Assembly (NCBI GenBank): GCA_029263215.1
Contig: JAJCXY010000018.1
Location: forward strand, 21,466 to 85,465
DNA from: Acidimicrobiales bacterium
GTDB lineage: Bacteria; Actinomycetota; Acidimicrobiia; Acidimicrobiales; Aldehydirespiratoraceae
DNA length: 64,000 nt
Direction of reading: 5' to 3'
The notes beneath the pieces were generated by a model. That model had not been told where the DNA came from. It saw only the letters and a list, made by a program, of their open reading frames with translations, and searched no databases. The translations under genes were made by a program, and so were the position numbers. Positions 26,744 to 35,333 of this stretch are shown here, piece by piece; position 1 is the first letter of the stretch, and each line of letters opens with the position of its first letter.

Positions 26744-27810
26744 ACCTCCCGGCGACTCGAGCGAAGGACCAGCACAAAGAAGGGCGCGCCGAGGAACGCC
26801 GTAACGACACCAATCGGGAGTTCGGCCGGCTCCAGCACCGTTCGGGCCGCGAGATCGGCCAGCACCATGAAAGCTCCCCCGAGCAGGATGCAGAGGGGCA
26901 GCAAGACCCGGTGACTCGTGCCGAACGCGAGCCGCACCGTGTGGGGAACGATGATGCCCACAAACCCGATCAGACCCGCCACGGCCACCGCGGCCGCGGC
27001 TCCGAGCGAACTCACCACCACCACCGTGGTTCTAATCCGGCGAGGATTGAGACCCAGCGCCGCGGCCTCTTCATCGCCCACCGCGAGCACGTCCAGTGCT
27101 CGCCCATACAGCATGACCACCACGCAGGTCACCACGAAGTACGGAAGCATCAGGGCCACCTCGGACCAACCCGAAGTGGCGATCCGGCCGAGGATCCACG
27201 AGTAGACCTCCCGGATCACATCGGTGTTCGACTGCAGCACGTAGGTCTGAGCAGCGGTCAGGAAACTGGCCACCGCCACACCGGCCAACACGAGCGACAC
27301 GGTGGTGCGTCCGCCGAGATGGCCGGCCGCGTAGGAGATCACCACCGCCACGAGAGCTCCCGCGAAGGCAACGATGGGGATCGGATCGAGCATGCCGGCG
27401 CCATCGCCCACATCGCTGGTGATCGCGATGGTCGCCCCGAGACCCGCTCCCGCCGCTATCCCCAACAGGTAGGGGTCGGCGAGGGGATTACGAAACGCAC
27501 CTTGGTAGGCCGCGCCGGTGACCGAGAGGGTCGCCCCCACAAGCAGGCCGAGCACCACTCGAGGGAGGCGGATCTCGTTGACGATCGCGGCATGGGTGGT
27601 GGAGAGCCCCGAGTCGAGGTGAACACCGGGGATCCGGTCGATCAGTTCGGCCAGCACCCGCAATGGAGCGATGTCGACCGGCCCGATGGTGAGGCTCGCC
27701 ACCACCGCCCCGACGACCACGGTGAGCGCACCGACGAGGGCGCGAGCGGTGAGCCGAGACCCCTGGAGGCCTTCGTCCTCCGCCACGACGAACTCGCCGG
27801 TGTCGGTCAC
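26737..27810 (-). CDS. btuC: ABC transporter permease, FecCD/BtuC family
   Basis: About 357 residues with roughly ten transmembrane helices in the FecCD pattern. LPRVVLGLLVGATLSVTGAAYQGAFRNPLADPYLLGIAAGAGLGA is the classic N-terminal signature; GRIATSGWSEVALML, LGLNPRRIRTTVVVVSSLGAAAAVAVAGLIGFVGIIVPHTVRLAFG and LPLCILLGGAFMVLADLAARTV follow. I place the start at the GTG at 27810, 13 bases after the BtuF stop; the longer frame runs into btuF. It forms the membrane channel for cobalamin import together with BtuF and BtuD. Confidence 0.9.
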   Translation of the reverse strand: MTDTGEFVVAEDEGLQGSRLTARALVGALTVVVGAVVASLTIGPVDIAPLRVLAELIDRIPGVHLDSGLSTTHAAIVNEIRLPRVVLGLLVGATLSVTGAAYQGAFRNPLADPYLLGIAAGAGLGATIAITSDVGDGAGMLDPIPIVAFAGALVAVVISYAAGHLGGRTTVSLVLAGVAVASFLTAAQTYVLQSNTDVIREVYSWILGRIATSGWSEVALMLPYFVVTCVVVMLYGRALDVLAVGDEEAAALGLNPRRIRTTVVVVSSLGAAAAVAVAGLIGFVGIIVPHTVRLAFGTSHRVLLPLCILLGGAFMVLADLAARTVLEPAELPIGVVTAFLGAPFFVLVLRSSRREVW

Positions 27811-27823
27811 GGGACTTGCCGCA

Positions 27824-28684
27824 TCAGGCTGCTGCCGCCAGTGCGGCGGCGATCGCGGCGGCGAACTCCACGATCCGCGGCCCCCACCGGGATGCAACAT
27901 CGTCGCTCAACTCGATCACGTTGCCGTTCTGCACCGCAGACATCTGGTCCCAGCCCGGTCTCTCCGCAACGGTCGCGGCATCCTGGCCACAGCAGATTGT
28001 GTCGGCGAGGAAGACGAGTTCGGGGTCGGCGTCGACGAGGAACTCATCGCTCAGCTGGGGGAACCCGAACGCGGTCCCGTTATCAGCAGGATCGGCCACG
28101 TTCTCCAGGCCGAACAGGCCGTAGATCTCCCCGGCGAAAGTCTGCGAAGTGATCGAGAACAAGGTGTTGTCGAGCTCGTGGTAATAGGTGACACCCGCAC
28201 CGTCGGGGGCATCCGCAACGAGCTCTTCGATCTCTTCCTGCATCGCTGCGATCAGATCAGCGGCATCACCGGAATGACCCGTCACCGCGCCGAGTTCCTC
28301 GATCTGTGCGTAGGCATCGGCGACGCTTGCTGCGGTGCCATGCACCAGGGTGGCAACACCCACCGCGTCGAGGCCCGATACGAGATCACCGGGATCAAAC
28401 GAGATGATCACCAGGTCGGGATCCAGTTCGGCGATCGCCTCCACGCTCGGGGAGAAGCTGTCAATCACGGGAAGCTCGTTGGCAGGGAAGTTCGAGAAGC
28501 CGTCGACCGCCACGAGAAGGTCGGAGGCTCCGATGGCAAACAAGGATTCGGTGCTCGTCGCAGAGAGCGACACCACGCGTTCGGGCGTGGACGAACCGCT
28601 CTGGTCGTCAGTGGCGTCGCCGTCGTCGCCGCACGCTGCGGCCAGCAGCGCGAAGGCGAGAATCAGGCCCAACATTTTCTTCAT
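27824..28684 (-). CDS. btuF: Cobalamin ABC transporter substrate-binding lipoprotein
   Basis: A 286-residue secreted binding protein. The signal peptide MKKMLGLILAFALLAAACG ends in a lipobox (LAAAC), so the mature protein is anchored outside the membrane. The BtuF/FecB-like fold is visible in ERVVSLSATSTESLFAIGASDLLVAVDGFSNFP, ELDPDLVIIS and ADPELVFLADTICCG. The ATG at 28684 has a strong AAGGAGG ribosome site; the longer frame overlaps the riboswitch. It is the first gene of the operon, and the riboswitch upstream supports cobalamin as ligand. Confidence 0.9.
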   Translation of the reverse strand: MKKMLGLILAFALLAAACGDDGDATDDQSGSSTPERVVSLSATSTESLFAIGASDLLVAVDGFSNFPANELPVIDSFSPSVEAIAELDPDLVIISFDPGDLVSGLDAVGVATLVHGTAASVADAYAQIEELGAVTGHSGDAADLIAAMQEEIEELVADAPDGAGVTYYHELDNTLFSITSQTFAGEIYGLFGLENVADPADNGTAFGFPQLSDEFLVDADPELVFLADTICCGQDAATVAERPGWDQMSAVQNGNVIELSDDVASRWGPRIVEFAAAIAAALAAAA

Positions 28685-28699
28685 CGGATGTCCTCCTTG

Positions 28700-28895
28700 T
28701 GGCTCGAGTGAGTGGCACGAGCGACAGGGCATCCGGTCGCACGAGCCGTCCCTGTCCTCGAGGGTCGGTTCGCTTTGGCGTCCACCGGAAGGCGACCGGA
28801 CTCATTCCCACCGCCGAGGCGAGGGGACATCACCGTTGCGGGACAGTGCCGGGATCACACCGGCTTCGCTGTCCGTTGAACACCGCCGAGTCTAG
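28700..28895 (-). promoter_or_regulatory. Cobalamin riboswitch controlling btuFCD
   Basis: On the minus strand the leader carries the conserved B12 core: GAAGCCGGTGTGATCCCGGC, then ACTGTCCCGCAACGGTGAT (the pair spans 28829-28867), matching the classic cobalamin-element pattern with the B12 box CCCGCNACNGT. Further downstream an inverted repeat GACAGGG / CCCTGTC (28723-28756) could form the expression platform that hides or frees the btuF ribosome site. In other bacteria cobalamin binding turns such genes off. The outer ends of the aptamer are approximate. Confidence 0.9.
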
Positions 28896-28985
28896 ATGCA
28901 GATGAACCCGCAACCCTCAACCCGACCGAAGCCTGCCCCACGACCTAGGGTTCCGGGCACCAACCCATCTGGAGAGGAGGACCCC

Positions 28986-30023
28986 ATGACCCGTCGACTC
29001 ACCGAGTTCAGCCACGGCGCTGGTTGAGGCTGCAAGCTCGCCCCCGGCGAACTGGCGCAGGTCGTGCGCCGCCTCTCACCAACTGAATCTCCCGATCTGC
29101 TCGTGGGCGCTCTCACCGGCGACGATGCCGCCGTGTGGCGCCTTTCCGCGGATCGCGCCCTGGTAGTCACCGCCGATTTCATCACGCCGGTCGTCGACGA
29201 CGCCCGCGATTGGGGACGCGTGGCCGCAGCCAACGCCGTCTCAGACGTCTACGCCATGGGCGGCACTCCCCTCCTCGCTCTCAATCTGGTGTGCTGGAAC
29301 ACCGACGAACTCTCCAACGACCTGCTCGGAGACGTCCTTCTCGGCGGCCACGACATCGCCAACGACTGCGGCTTCATCATCGCGGGAGGGCACACAGTCG
29401 ATGATCCCGAACCGAAGTACGGCATGGCGGTGATCGGTGAGGTTCATCCCGACCGAATGCTCACCAACGCAGGGTTGCTGCCCGGCCAGGTGCTCTTGCT
29501 CACCAAGCCTCTGGGCATCGGCGTGATCACCACGGCTCTCAAGCAGGGCGTCGTCGGCGATGCCCCGGTCGAAACTGCGGTTGCTTCGATGGTTCAGACC
29601 AATGCTGTCGCGGCCCGCGTAGCGGTGGCCGCCGGAGCCAGCGGCGCCACCGACGTCACCGGGTTCGGCCTGCTCGGCCACGCCGGCCGCATGGCCGAGG
29701 AGTCCGGGGTCGACCTCACCATCGATGTGAGCCGGGTGCCGATCATCGCCGGCGCCCGCGACCTGGCCGCCGAGGGCATCGTGCCCGGCGGCACCGGCCG
29801 CAACCTCTCGTGGGTGGCCCAACACCTCGACATCGACCCTGGTGTCGATCAGGTCGACGTCACCCTCCTGGCTGATGCGCAGACCAGTGGAGGGCTCGTG
29901 TTCGGCATCCAACCGGATCGAGCCGCAGACGTGATGTCCGAATTAGCGAGCTCCGGGCACAGTGCCGCGGTGATCGGTCTGGTCCGACCAGGCACGGGTC
30001 GAATCGCGATCGTCCAGGACTAG
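28986..30023 (+). CDS. selD: Selenide, water dikinase; selenoprotein with in-frame UGA (Sec14)
   Basis: Reading from the ATG at 28986 through an in-frame TGA (29025-29027) gives RLTEFSHGAGUGCKLAPG, which lines up with RLTQYSHGAGCGCK of E. coli SelD; the UGA replaces the catalytic Cys17. The start has a strong GGAGAGGAGG site. Downstream motifs are ALTGDDAAVWRL, VVTADFITPVVDDARDWGRVAAANAVSDVYAMGG, GGHTVDDPEP, TDVTGFGLLGH and AVIGLV. The enzyme makes selenophosphate from selenide and ATP for selenocysteine and selenouridine. An ORF caller would begin at 29064 and lose the active site. Total 345 residues. No selA, selB or selC is in the window. Confidence 0.93.
29054..29070 (+). promoter_or_regulatory. 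SECIS-like hairpin downstream of the selD UGA
   Basis: GGCGCA and TGCGCC form a perfect six-base stem around the loop GGTCG. The GGUC-type loop atop a short stem is the hallmark of bacterial SECIS elements bound by SelB. The loop lies about 33 bases after the UGA, farther than in E. coli fdhF (about 19) but within the range reported for bacterial SECIS elements as I recall it. Confidence 0.7.
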
Positions 30024-30033
30024 CAGCTGAGAC

Positions 30034-30885
30034 ATGAGCTTCGATCCTGCCATCTACAAGGTTTCGATTACCGCGGAGTGGCAGAAATCCGCGGCCGGCT
30101 GGCATCGGTGGATCCCCCTGATCAACGCCTGGCTCGAGGACATCACCGAAACAATGCTCGACGAGGCTGCCGTAACGGTCGGCTCGCGGGTGGTCGACAT
30201 AGCGGCGGGCGATGGAGGGCAGTCAGTGGCTGCCGCGCGGCGGACCGGACCAAGCGGCGAGGTCCTGGCAACTGATATCGCCGCAGAATTCGCCACGATC
30301 ACCACGGAGGTGGCGGCGAGGGAGAGTCTCTCGCATCTCTCCGCCGAGGTGATGGACGCCGAGTCGCTCCATGGGATCGACGACAACCGATTCGATGCAG
30401 CTATCTCGCGGCTCGGGCTCATGTACCTGCCCAACCTCCACGGCGCACTCCGCGAGATCTCTCGAGTGTTGGAGCCGGGCGGACGCTTCGCCGCGATCGT
30501 CTTCACGAGCCCCGAGCACACTCCTTTCTTCTCGTTACCGAGCCGGATCATCCGATCCCACCGCGGCCTGCCCGCCCCCGATCCCACCCTGCCCGGGCCC
30601 TTCAGTGTCGGTGCACCGGGACTGCTGCTGTCGAAGTTCGAGGCCGCCGGCTACCGCGACGTGCGGGAACTGATCGTGGATGCTCCCCTTAGATTCGACT
30701 CGGCAGCCCAGTGTGTTCAGTGGCGGCGCGAAGCATCGGGCACCGTTCAACAGATGCTCGAAGGCATGGAGGAGTCGGCCAAGTCCGAGGTCTGGGAAGA
30801 GATCGAGAAAGCTCTGCGGCAGTATGAGACGCCGTCCGGTTTCGAGTCGCCATGCCAACTGCTGATCTGCTCGGGACAGGCCTGA
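30034..30885 (+). CDS. Class I SAM-dependent methyltransferase
   Basis: A 283-residue protein. Motif I is RVVDIAAGDGGQSVAAARRTGPSGEVLATDIA (residues ~50-85), the next acidic contact is LSAEVMDAESLHG, and a UbiE-like post-motif NLHGALREISRVLEPGGRFAAIVF follows. The N-terminal WQKSAAGWHRWIPLINAWLE is a lead-in often seen in this group. The substrate is not identifiable. It starts ten bases after selD and is likely cotranscribed; whether it acts on selenium compounds is pure speculation. Confidence 0.8.
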   Translation: MSFDPAIYKVSITAEWQKSAAGWHRWIPLINAWLEDITETMLDEAAVTVGSRVVDIAAGDGGQSVAAARRTGPSGEVLATDIAAEFATITTEVAARESLSHLSAEVMDAESLHGIDDNRFDAAISRLGLMYLPNLHGALREISRVLEPGGRFAAIVFTSPEHTPFFSLPSRIIRSHRGLPAPDPTLPGPFSVGAPGLLLSKFEAAGYRDVRELIVDAPLRFDSAAQCVQWRREASGTVQQMLEGMEESAKSEVWEEIEKALRQYETPSGFESPCQLLICSGQA

Positions 30886-30916
30886 ACCGCGCTCCGCGCC
30901 GTGAGACAATCTGCCC

Positions 30917-31378
30917 GTGCCGATCCGTCCCTACGCCGAAGCCGATCTCGATGCAGTCCTGGAGATCTGGCACGAGGCGTCGCTGATCGCCCACGCTTTC
31001 CTCCCTCCAGAGTTCTTCGAGACCGAGCGCCTTGAGATCGCGAATCGTTGGCTACCGGTAGCGGACACGATCATCCACGAATCCGAAGCCGGGATCGACG
31101 GGTTCCTGGCTCTCATCGACAACGAGGTCGGCGCGATCTTTGTTCGCCCCGAGGTCCAGGGCCACGGTGTCGGTCGATCCCTCATGGATGCGGCCGCGCG
31201 GACACGCCCGTACCTCGAGGTCGGTGTGTTCGAGGCCAACCCGATCGGGCGCCGCTTCTACGACGCCTACGGATTCGAGTTCGTCGCGCGCCAGGTGTGT
31301 GAGGTGACGGGCGAACCAGAGCTACGCCTCCGGCTGGAGTCGGGCCCCTTCGGTGTCAGAACTTCGCCGCCGCCGTGA
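30917..31378 (+). CDS. GNAT-family N-acetyltransferase
   Basis: A 153-residue acetyltransferase starting at GTG. The acetyl-CoA-binding motif is GAIFVRPEVQGHGVGRSLMDAA (residues ~75-95), followed by LEVGVFEANPIGRRFYDAYGFEFVARQVCEV, a typical C-terminal half. It transfers an acetyl group from acetyl-CoA to an amine of unknown identity. Its 3' end overlaps the convergent HD-domain gene by 23 bases. Confidence 0.85.
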   Translation: MPIRPYAEADLDAVLEIWHEASLIAHAFLPPEFFETERLEIANRWLPVADTIIHESEAGIDGFLALIDNEVGAIFVRPEVQGHGVGRSLMDAAARTRPYLEVGVFEANPIGRRFYDAYGFEFVARQVCEVTGEPELRLRLESGPFGVRTSPPP

Positions 31379-31931
31379 GCTTGCGGATCAGGGGCTCGAA
31401 GTGGTCGAGCGGCAGGGTGTCGTAGTCGGGATCGAACGCCTGCTGATCCCAGTCGTCGGTGAACTCTTCACACAGGGCGTACCAGGACTCCTCACGGAAA
31501 CCATCTCGTAGGTTCGTGGGCACATCGAAGTGGTGGTAATAGTGCCGACCCTGGAAGTCCTGGTGGTTGCGGATCGCCTGGTACACGTCGTCGCGCACAT
31601 ACGGCTTGATCATCTCGGCCGAGATCTGGCCATGGTTCGGCACCGAAATCGCCTTGCCCACATCGTGCATGAGAGCTCCGAAGATCATCTCCTCATCGGC
31701 GCCCGCCCGCTCGGCCATCGTGGCGGTCTGAAGGCAATGGGTGAGCTGGTCGGTGATGAACCCGTCACTGATCTCGGCCAGCGACTCGAGGAGCACAATC
31801 ATGCGCTCCGCCACCCTCCCCTGGTTCTCACTGGTGGTCCTTCCGATCACGGCCCACTGCTCGGCGGTGGATTCATCCATCCGCCGGAAGCTGTCGGGGT
31901 TGACGTCGGCGGGTGACTCAGTGACGGCCAT
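31356..31931 (-). CDS. HD-domain protein, PhnZ/MIOX-like
   Basis: A 191-residue HD-superfamily protein. Metal ligands appear in LTHCLQTATMAERAG, GALMHDVGK, VPNHGQISAEM and IRNHQDFQGRHYYHHFD. This pattern of an early His, an HD pair, then two further His resembles the mixed-valence diiron oxygenases (PhnZ, myo-inositol oxygenase-like HD proteins) more than standard phosphohydrolases. If so, it would oxidatively cleave a C-P or C-C bond. An adjacent DAO-family oxidase could act on related small molecules. Assignment to the oxygenase group is tentative. Confidence 0.7.
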   Translation of the reverse strand: MAVTESPADVNPDSFRRMDESTAEQWAVIGRTTSENQGRVAERMIVLLESLAEISDGFITDQLTHCLQTATMAERAGADEEMIFGALMHDVGKAISVPNHGQISAEMIKPYVRDDVYQAIRNHQDFQGRHYYHHFDVPTNLRDGFREESWYALCEEFTDDWDQQAFDPDYDTLPLDHFEPLIRKLTAAAKF

Positions 31932-32012
31932 CGGATCGTTCCTCTCATCGGCGGCTCGGCGATGCTAACTGTCGGCTCGCCGCGGTGCCCTTCACACTCC
32001 TAGGGTGCGGGC

Positions 32013-33176
32013 ATGACACGACCTGATGTGGTGATCGTCGGGGGTGGCATCGCCGGAGTGTCGGCGGGTGCTCATCTGGCCGACGCAGGACTCGCAGTGG
32101 TGCTCGTCGAGGCCGAAGCGACCTTGGCGTACCACACCACTGGACGTTCTGCGGCCCAGTACATCGAGAACTACGGCAACGACACGGTGCGCCGTCTCAC
32201 CCTCGCCAGCAAGTCCATCCTTGCGTCGCCGCCGGAGGAGTTCGGCGACGGTTCGGTGCTCGGACCCCGGCCCTTGTTGAAGGTCGGTCGAGAAGATCGA
32301 GTTGAGGAGCTCGCAGCCGAGGTGGCCGAAGCCCAGGCGCTGGTGCCATCCACCGAGTTCATCGACGGCGACACCGCTCGGTCGATCCTTCCGATCCTGC
32401 GCGACGACATCGCCGGCGCCTTCTACGAACCCCTCTCGATGGACATCGACGTGGCAACACTCCACCAGATCTACGTGAGATGGTTTCGAGCCCGCGGCGG
32501 CGAGATCCGTACCTCATCACCGGTCACCGCTCTGGCTCCGAATGGCGAGGGCTGGAGCGTCACAGCCGGTTCGGAGACGATCCAAACAGGCGTCGTGGTG
32601 AACGCGGCGGGTGCCTGGGGAGATCGCCTGGCCCAACTGGGCGGCCTCTCTCCTCTCGGCCTTCATCCCCTGCGTCGCACCATCGCGATAGCGGCCATCC
32701 CCGACCACTACGACACCACCCATTGGCCGCTCACCTCCTTCGAGCCTGCCGACGGGCCCATGAGGGGGTACGCCAAACCCGAGCCCGGCGGACTCCTGGT
32801 TTCTCCGGCCGACGAGACACCGTCTGAGCCATGCGACGCCAAGCCGGAGGAACTCGACGTAGCCATGGGCATCGCCACACTCGCCGAGTGGACCACCCTC
32901 GACGTCCGCCATGTTCGGTCAACTTGGGCCGGGCTTCGTACGTTCACATCAGACCGCACACCGGTTTCGGGCTTTGCCCCTGATTCACCCGGTTTCTTCT
33001 GGCTGGTGGGTCAAGGCGGATACGGCATTCACACTTCCGAAGCTCTCGCTCAAGCAACCCGGGCCCACATCACGCGTGAGTCATTCCCTCGCGCCCTCAC
33101 CGACGTCGGGCTCACCGCGGCCGATCTTTCAGCCGACCGCCCAACCATCGCCGGCCCACTCATTGCCGGTCACTAG
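32013..33176 (+). CDS. FAD-dependent oxidoreductase (DAO family)
   Basis: A 387-residue flavoprotein. The FAD-binding fold is DVVIVGGGIAGVSAGAHLADAGLAVVLVEAE at the N-terminus. Further DAO-family features are AYHTTGRSAAQYIENYG, VVNAAGAWGDRLAQLGG, the mid-protein strands, and the C-terminal FAD contact FFWLVGQGGYGIHTSEALAQ. Such enzymes oxidise amino acids or related amines to imino acids; glycine oxidase and D-amino-acid or D-arginine dehydrogenases are candidates. Its stop overlaps the convergent membrane-protein gene by four bases. Confidence 0.85.
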   Translation: MTRPDVVIVGGGIAGVSAGAHLADAGLAVVLVEAEATLAYHTTGRSAAQYIENYGNDTVRRLTLASKSILASPPEEFGDGSVLGPRPLLKVGREDRVEELAAEVAEAQALVPSTEFIDGDTARSILPILRDDIAGAFYEPLSMDIDVATLHQIYVRWFRARGGEIRTSSPVTALAPNGEGWSVTAGSETIQTGVVVNAAGAWGDRLAQLGGLSPLGLHPLRRTIAIAAIPDHYDTTHWPLTSFEPADGPMRGYAKPEPGGLLVSPADETPSEPCDAKPEELDVAMGIATLAEWTTLDVRHVRSTWAGLRTFTSDRTPVSGFAPDSPGFFWLVGQGGYGIHTSEALAQATRAHITRESFPRALTDVGLTAADLSADRPTIAGPLIAGH

Positions 33177-33622
33177 ACCGGGATCGGGCAAGCCTCGAGT
33201 TGGTAGGTACGTAGCCGGAGACGAAGGGTGTAGACGAGAAGGCCGACAGCGGCCAGGCCCACAAACGGTTGGACCGGCGCCCACCACGAGAGTGCACCCG
33301 ACGTGCCGATCAGGGCCACCACCGCCTGGTTGCACACTGGGCAACCAACCGCGAGGAACGACACGAACCCGCCCCATACCGTTCGGGTGTCCTGACTTTC
33401 AGCCACCTCCGAGCGGGGAACCCGGATCGCGAATATCAGCCCGATCAACCCGGCTGTAATCGTAAGGATCACATAGTCGATCGGCCGGGTTTCGACCGGC
33501 CGCCCGAAGATCGGCGTGTCGATGAGGTCCGACGGCACCGCGATCACCACCGCCGCGATCAGGGCGTAGGGAATCGCCCTCAGCCACACCGTCGACGGCA
33601 ACTGCCGCAGCTGTTCCAACAC
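33173..33622 (-). CDS. Small membrane protein with CPVC motif
   Basis: A 149-residue integral membrane protein with about four hydrophobic segments: IPYALIAAVVIAVP, YVILTITAGLIGLIFAI, VWGGFVSFLAVGCPVCNQAVVALIG and VGLAAVGLLVYTLRLRL. A CPVC motif sits at the third membrane segment, and another Cys-Pro pair ends the protein (EACPIPV), suggesting thiol or metal handling at the membrane. The family is not recognised with certainty. Translation probably starts at 33622. Confidence 0.6.
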   Translation of the reverse strand: MLEQLRQLPSTVWLRAIPYALIAAVVIAVPSDLIDTPIFGRPVETRPIDYVILTITAGLIGLIFAIRVPRSEVAESQDTRTVWGGFVSFLAVGCPVCNQAVVALIGTSGALSWWAPVQPFVGLAAVGLLVYTLRLRLRTYQLEACPIPV

Positions 33623-33715
33623 CAGAGCGACGCTAGCCCCTGTTCCTGGTCGCTCCCAGTCTCCCTGATCGGATAGTTCCCACGCGAACCCATTCCGTTC
33701 GGGCCCTCTTGCCGC

Positions 33716-35260
33716 CTACTGCTTGACGAAGATCCTCACCGTCTGGTGGGCGTAGGTCGCCACCTCGTCCCAGCCCCCAGTTTCGAGCCGCTCGAGCGAG
33801 ACGTCGTGGAAGTCCGCGGAGTACTTCGCGTCCCATATCAGCACCGTGCCGGCGGTCAACGCCTCGGGAGTGTTGCGCTCGTCCCACGGCTCGAGCCGCG
33901 CCCCCACAGCCTTGTCGTCGAGGAAGTGGGTGACGGCCACATGATGCGCGAGCCAGTCCTCATCTGCCGCGTTCGCTTCCACCCATTCCGTAGCATCACG
34001 GAGGCCCCGACCCAGCCGACCCTCATCCAACGGCGGCGCGATCCACTTCCACTCGGTGTCGAGTTCCGGTATGCCTGCCACGTCGTCGTCTGGGTCCTGA
34101 GCCTGTCGCTGGGGCATCGCCAGACCACTCCAGATCACCAGCGGGATGATGACCCACAGGACTCGAGTGCCGAACCGCTCCCGTAGTCCCTCGACGCCTC
34201 GCAACGCCACCAGTCCGATCCACGGCGCCATCGGCATGATGAAGAGGTAGTACCCGCCCGAGGCGAACAACCCCCGCCAGTAGATCACGCTGTGCATCAC
34301 CAGATAGACGGGATAGGTCACGTAGAGCACCAAGTCCCAACGCCCTTCCCAGCCCCGTCTTGCCAGCCCCGACACGAGCAAGATTGTCACCGGCACGCCG
34401 GCCCCGATCAGCAGGTGCTGTAGGTAGAGCCACGGCGCACCTGACGCGTAGCGCTCGGTCGGCTGCGAGTCGAAGAAGACCTCAAAGGGAAGTTCGCCAC
34501 GCACCCGCCAGGTCAGAGCGTTCACAACCACGATCGGCAACGCCGTCCACATCCCGAGCACCACAGCGCTCGGCAACGCCTCCCATGCTTCGCGGACGCG
34601 TCGCTCGACCAGATGACGAGCGAAGCCGCCGTCCGCGAACACCACCCACAATCCCCACAGGACCGCCAGCGCGATCCCCTCATGGCGTATGAGTCCGAGG
34701 GCGCCAAAGCACAGCGCCGCCAACACCATCCGCTGCCGAACCGCAAAGAAGATCCCTGCGATCCAGACCAGCATGAACGGCGCCTCGGTCAGTACCGGGT
34801 AGCTCAGCTCGGGGAACCACCATTGGAACCAGATCAGCAGCGGCAAGAGCCAGACTGCAGTCAGGTGGAGCCGCTTCGCTTCTCGTCCGGTCAACCACAC
34901 CGCCACGGCGGAGAGGGCCAGCGTCCACAGGCGGGCCGCGGTCAGACCGAAGTACGAGGGAACGAACTGGATCAGATTTCGTCCCGGACGACTCCACGGA
35001 TGCAGCAACTCCCGCGGATCGTCCCAAACGCTCCGGGATATGAAGTAGTGAGACAGCTCGTCATCGATGATCCATCCTCGATCCATGACGAGTCGAGAAA
35101 GGCTCCAGCCGAAGCCGATCGCGAAGGTGAGCCAAAACCAACGACCCATCGATGAACGCTCCGGTGAGCGCTCCTCCCGGCCGTCCGAAGGCATATCGTC
35201 GTCTCGCACACCCGCAACAAGCAGCTGACCTTGTGTTGGCGAGTTGTCGGCTGCCCCCAT
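33716..35260 (-). CDS. GT-C-type membrane glycosyltransferase (ArnT/PMT-like)
   Basis: A protein of about 514 residues with around ten transmembrane helices. The first extracytoplasmic loop has the acidic DDELSHYFISRSVW motif near the N-terminus, the usual catalytic feature of GT-C polyprenyl-phosphate sugar transferases. ALCFGALGLIRHEGIALAVLWGLW and later helices follow. A soluble C-terminal part has an Asp-rich stretch and a Trp-rich ending. It probably mannosylates or glycosylates an acceptor on the outer face of the membrane. Start is uncertain: ATG at 35260 or one of two in-frame ATGs downstream. Confidence 0.65.
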   Translation of the reverse strand: MGAADNSPTQGQLLVAGVRDDDMPSDGREERSPERSSMGRWFWLTFAIGFGWSLSRLVMDRGWIIDDELSHYFISRSVWDDPRELLHPWSRPGRNLIQFVPSYFGLTAARLWTLALSAVAVWLTGREAKRLHLTAVWLLPLLIWFQWWFPELSYPVLTEAPFMLVWIAGIFFAVRQRMVLAALCFGALGLIRHEGIALAVLWGLWVVFADGGFARHLVERRVREAWEALPSAVVLGMWTALPIVVVNALTWRVRGELPFEVFFDSQPTERYASGAPWLYLQHLLIGAGVPVTILLVSGLARRGWEGRWDLVLYVTYPVYLVMHSVIYWRGLFASGGYYLFIMPMAPWIGLVALRGVEGLRERFGTRVLWVIIPLVIWSGLAMPQRQAQDPDDDVAGIPELDTEWKWIAPPLDEGRLGRGLRDATEWVEANAADEDWLAHHVAVTHFLDDKAVGARLEPWDERNTPEALTAGTVLIWDAKYSADFHDVSLERLETGGWDEVATYAHQTVRIFVKQ

Positions 35261-35333
35261 GGCGAGCAACCCTACGGCCGCACTACCGCCCTCGTCGGAT
35301 CAGTGCGCTCCACCCTGATCACGCCCATCGCGC

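Noticed and set aside
28608..28811. Small minus-strand open frame upstream of btuF
   Set aside because: It lies across the cobalamin riboswitch and has no ribosome site of its own.
29064..30023. selD starting at 29064
   Set aside because: This would remove the catalytic loop; the upstream ATG with SD site and UGA read-through gives the conserved N-terminus.
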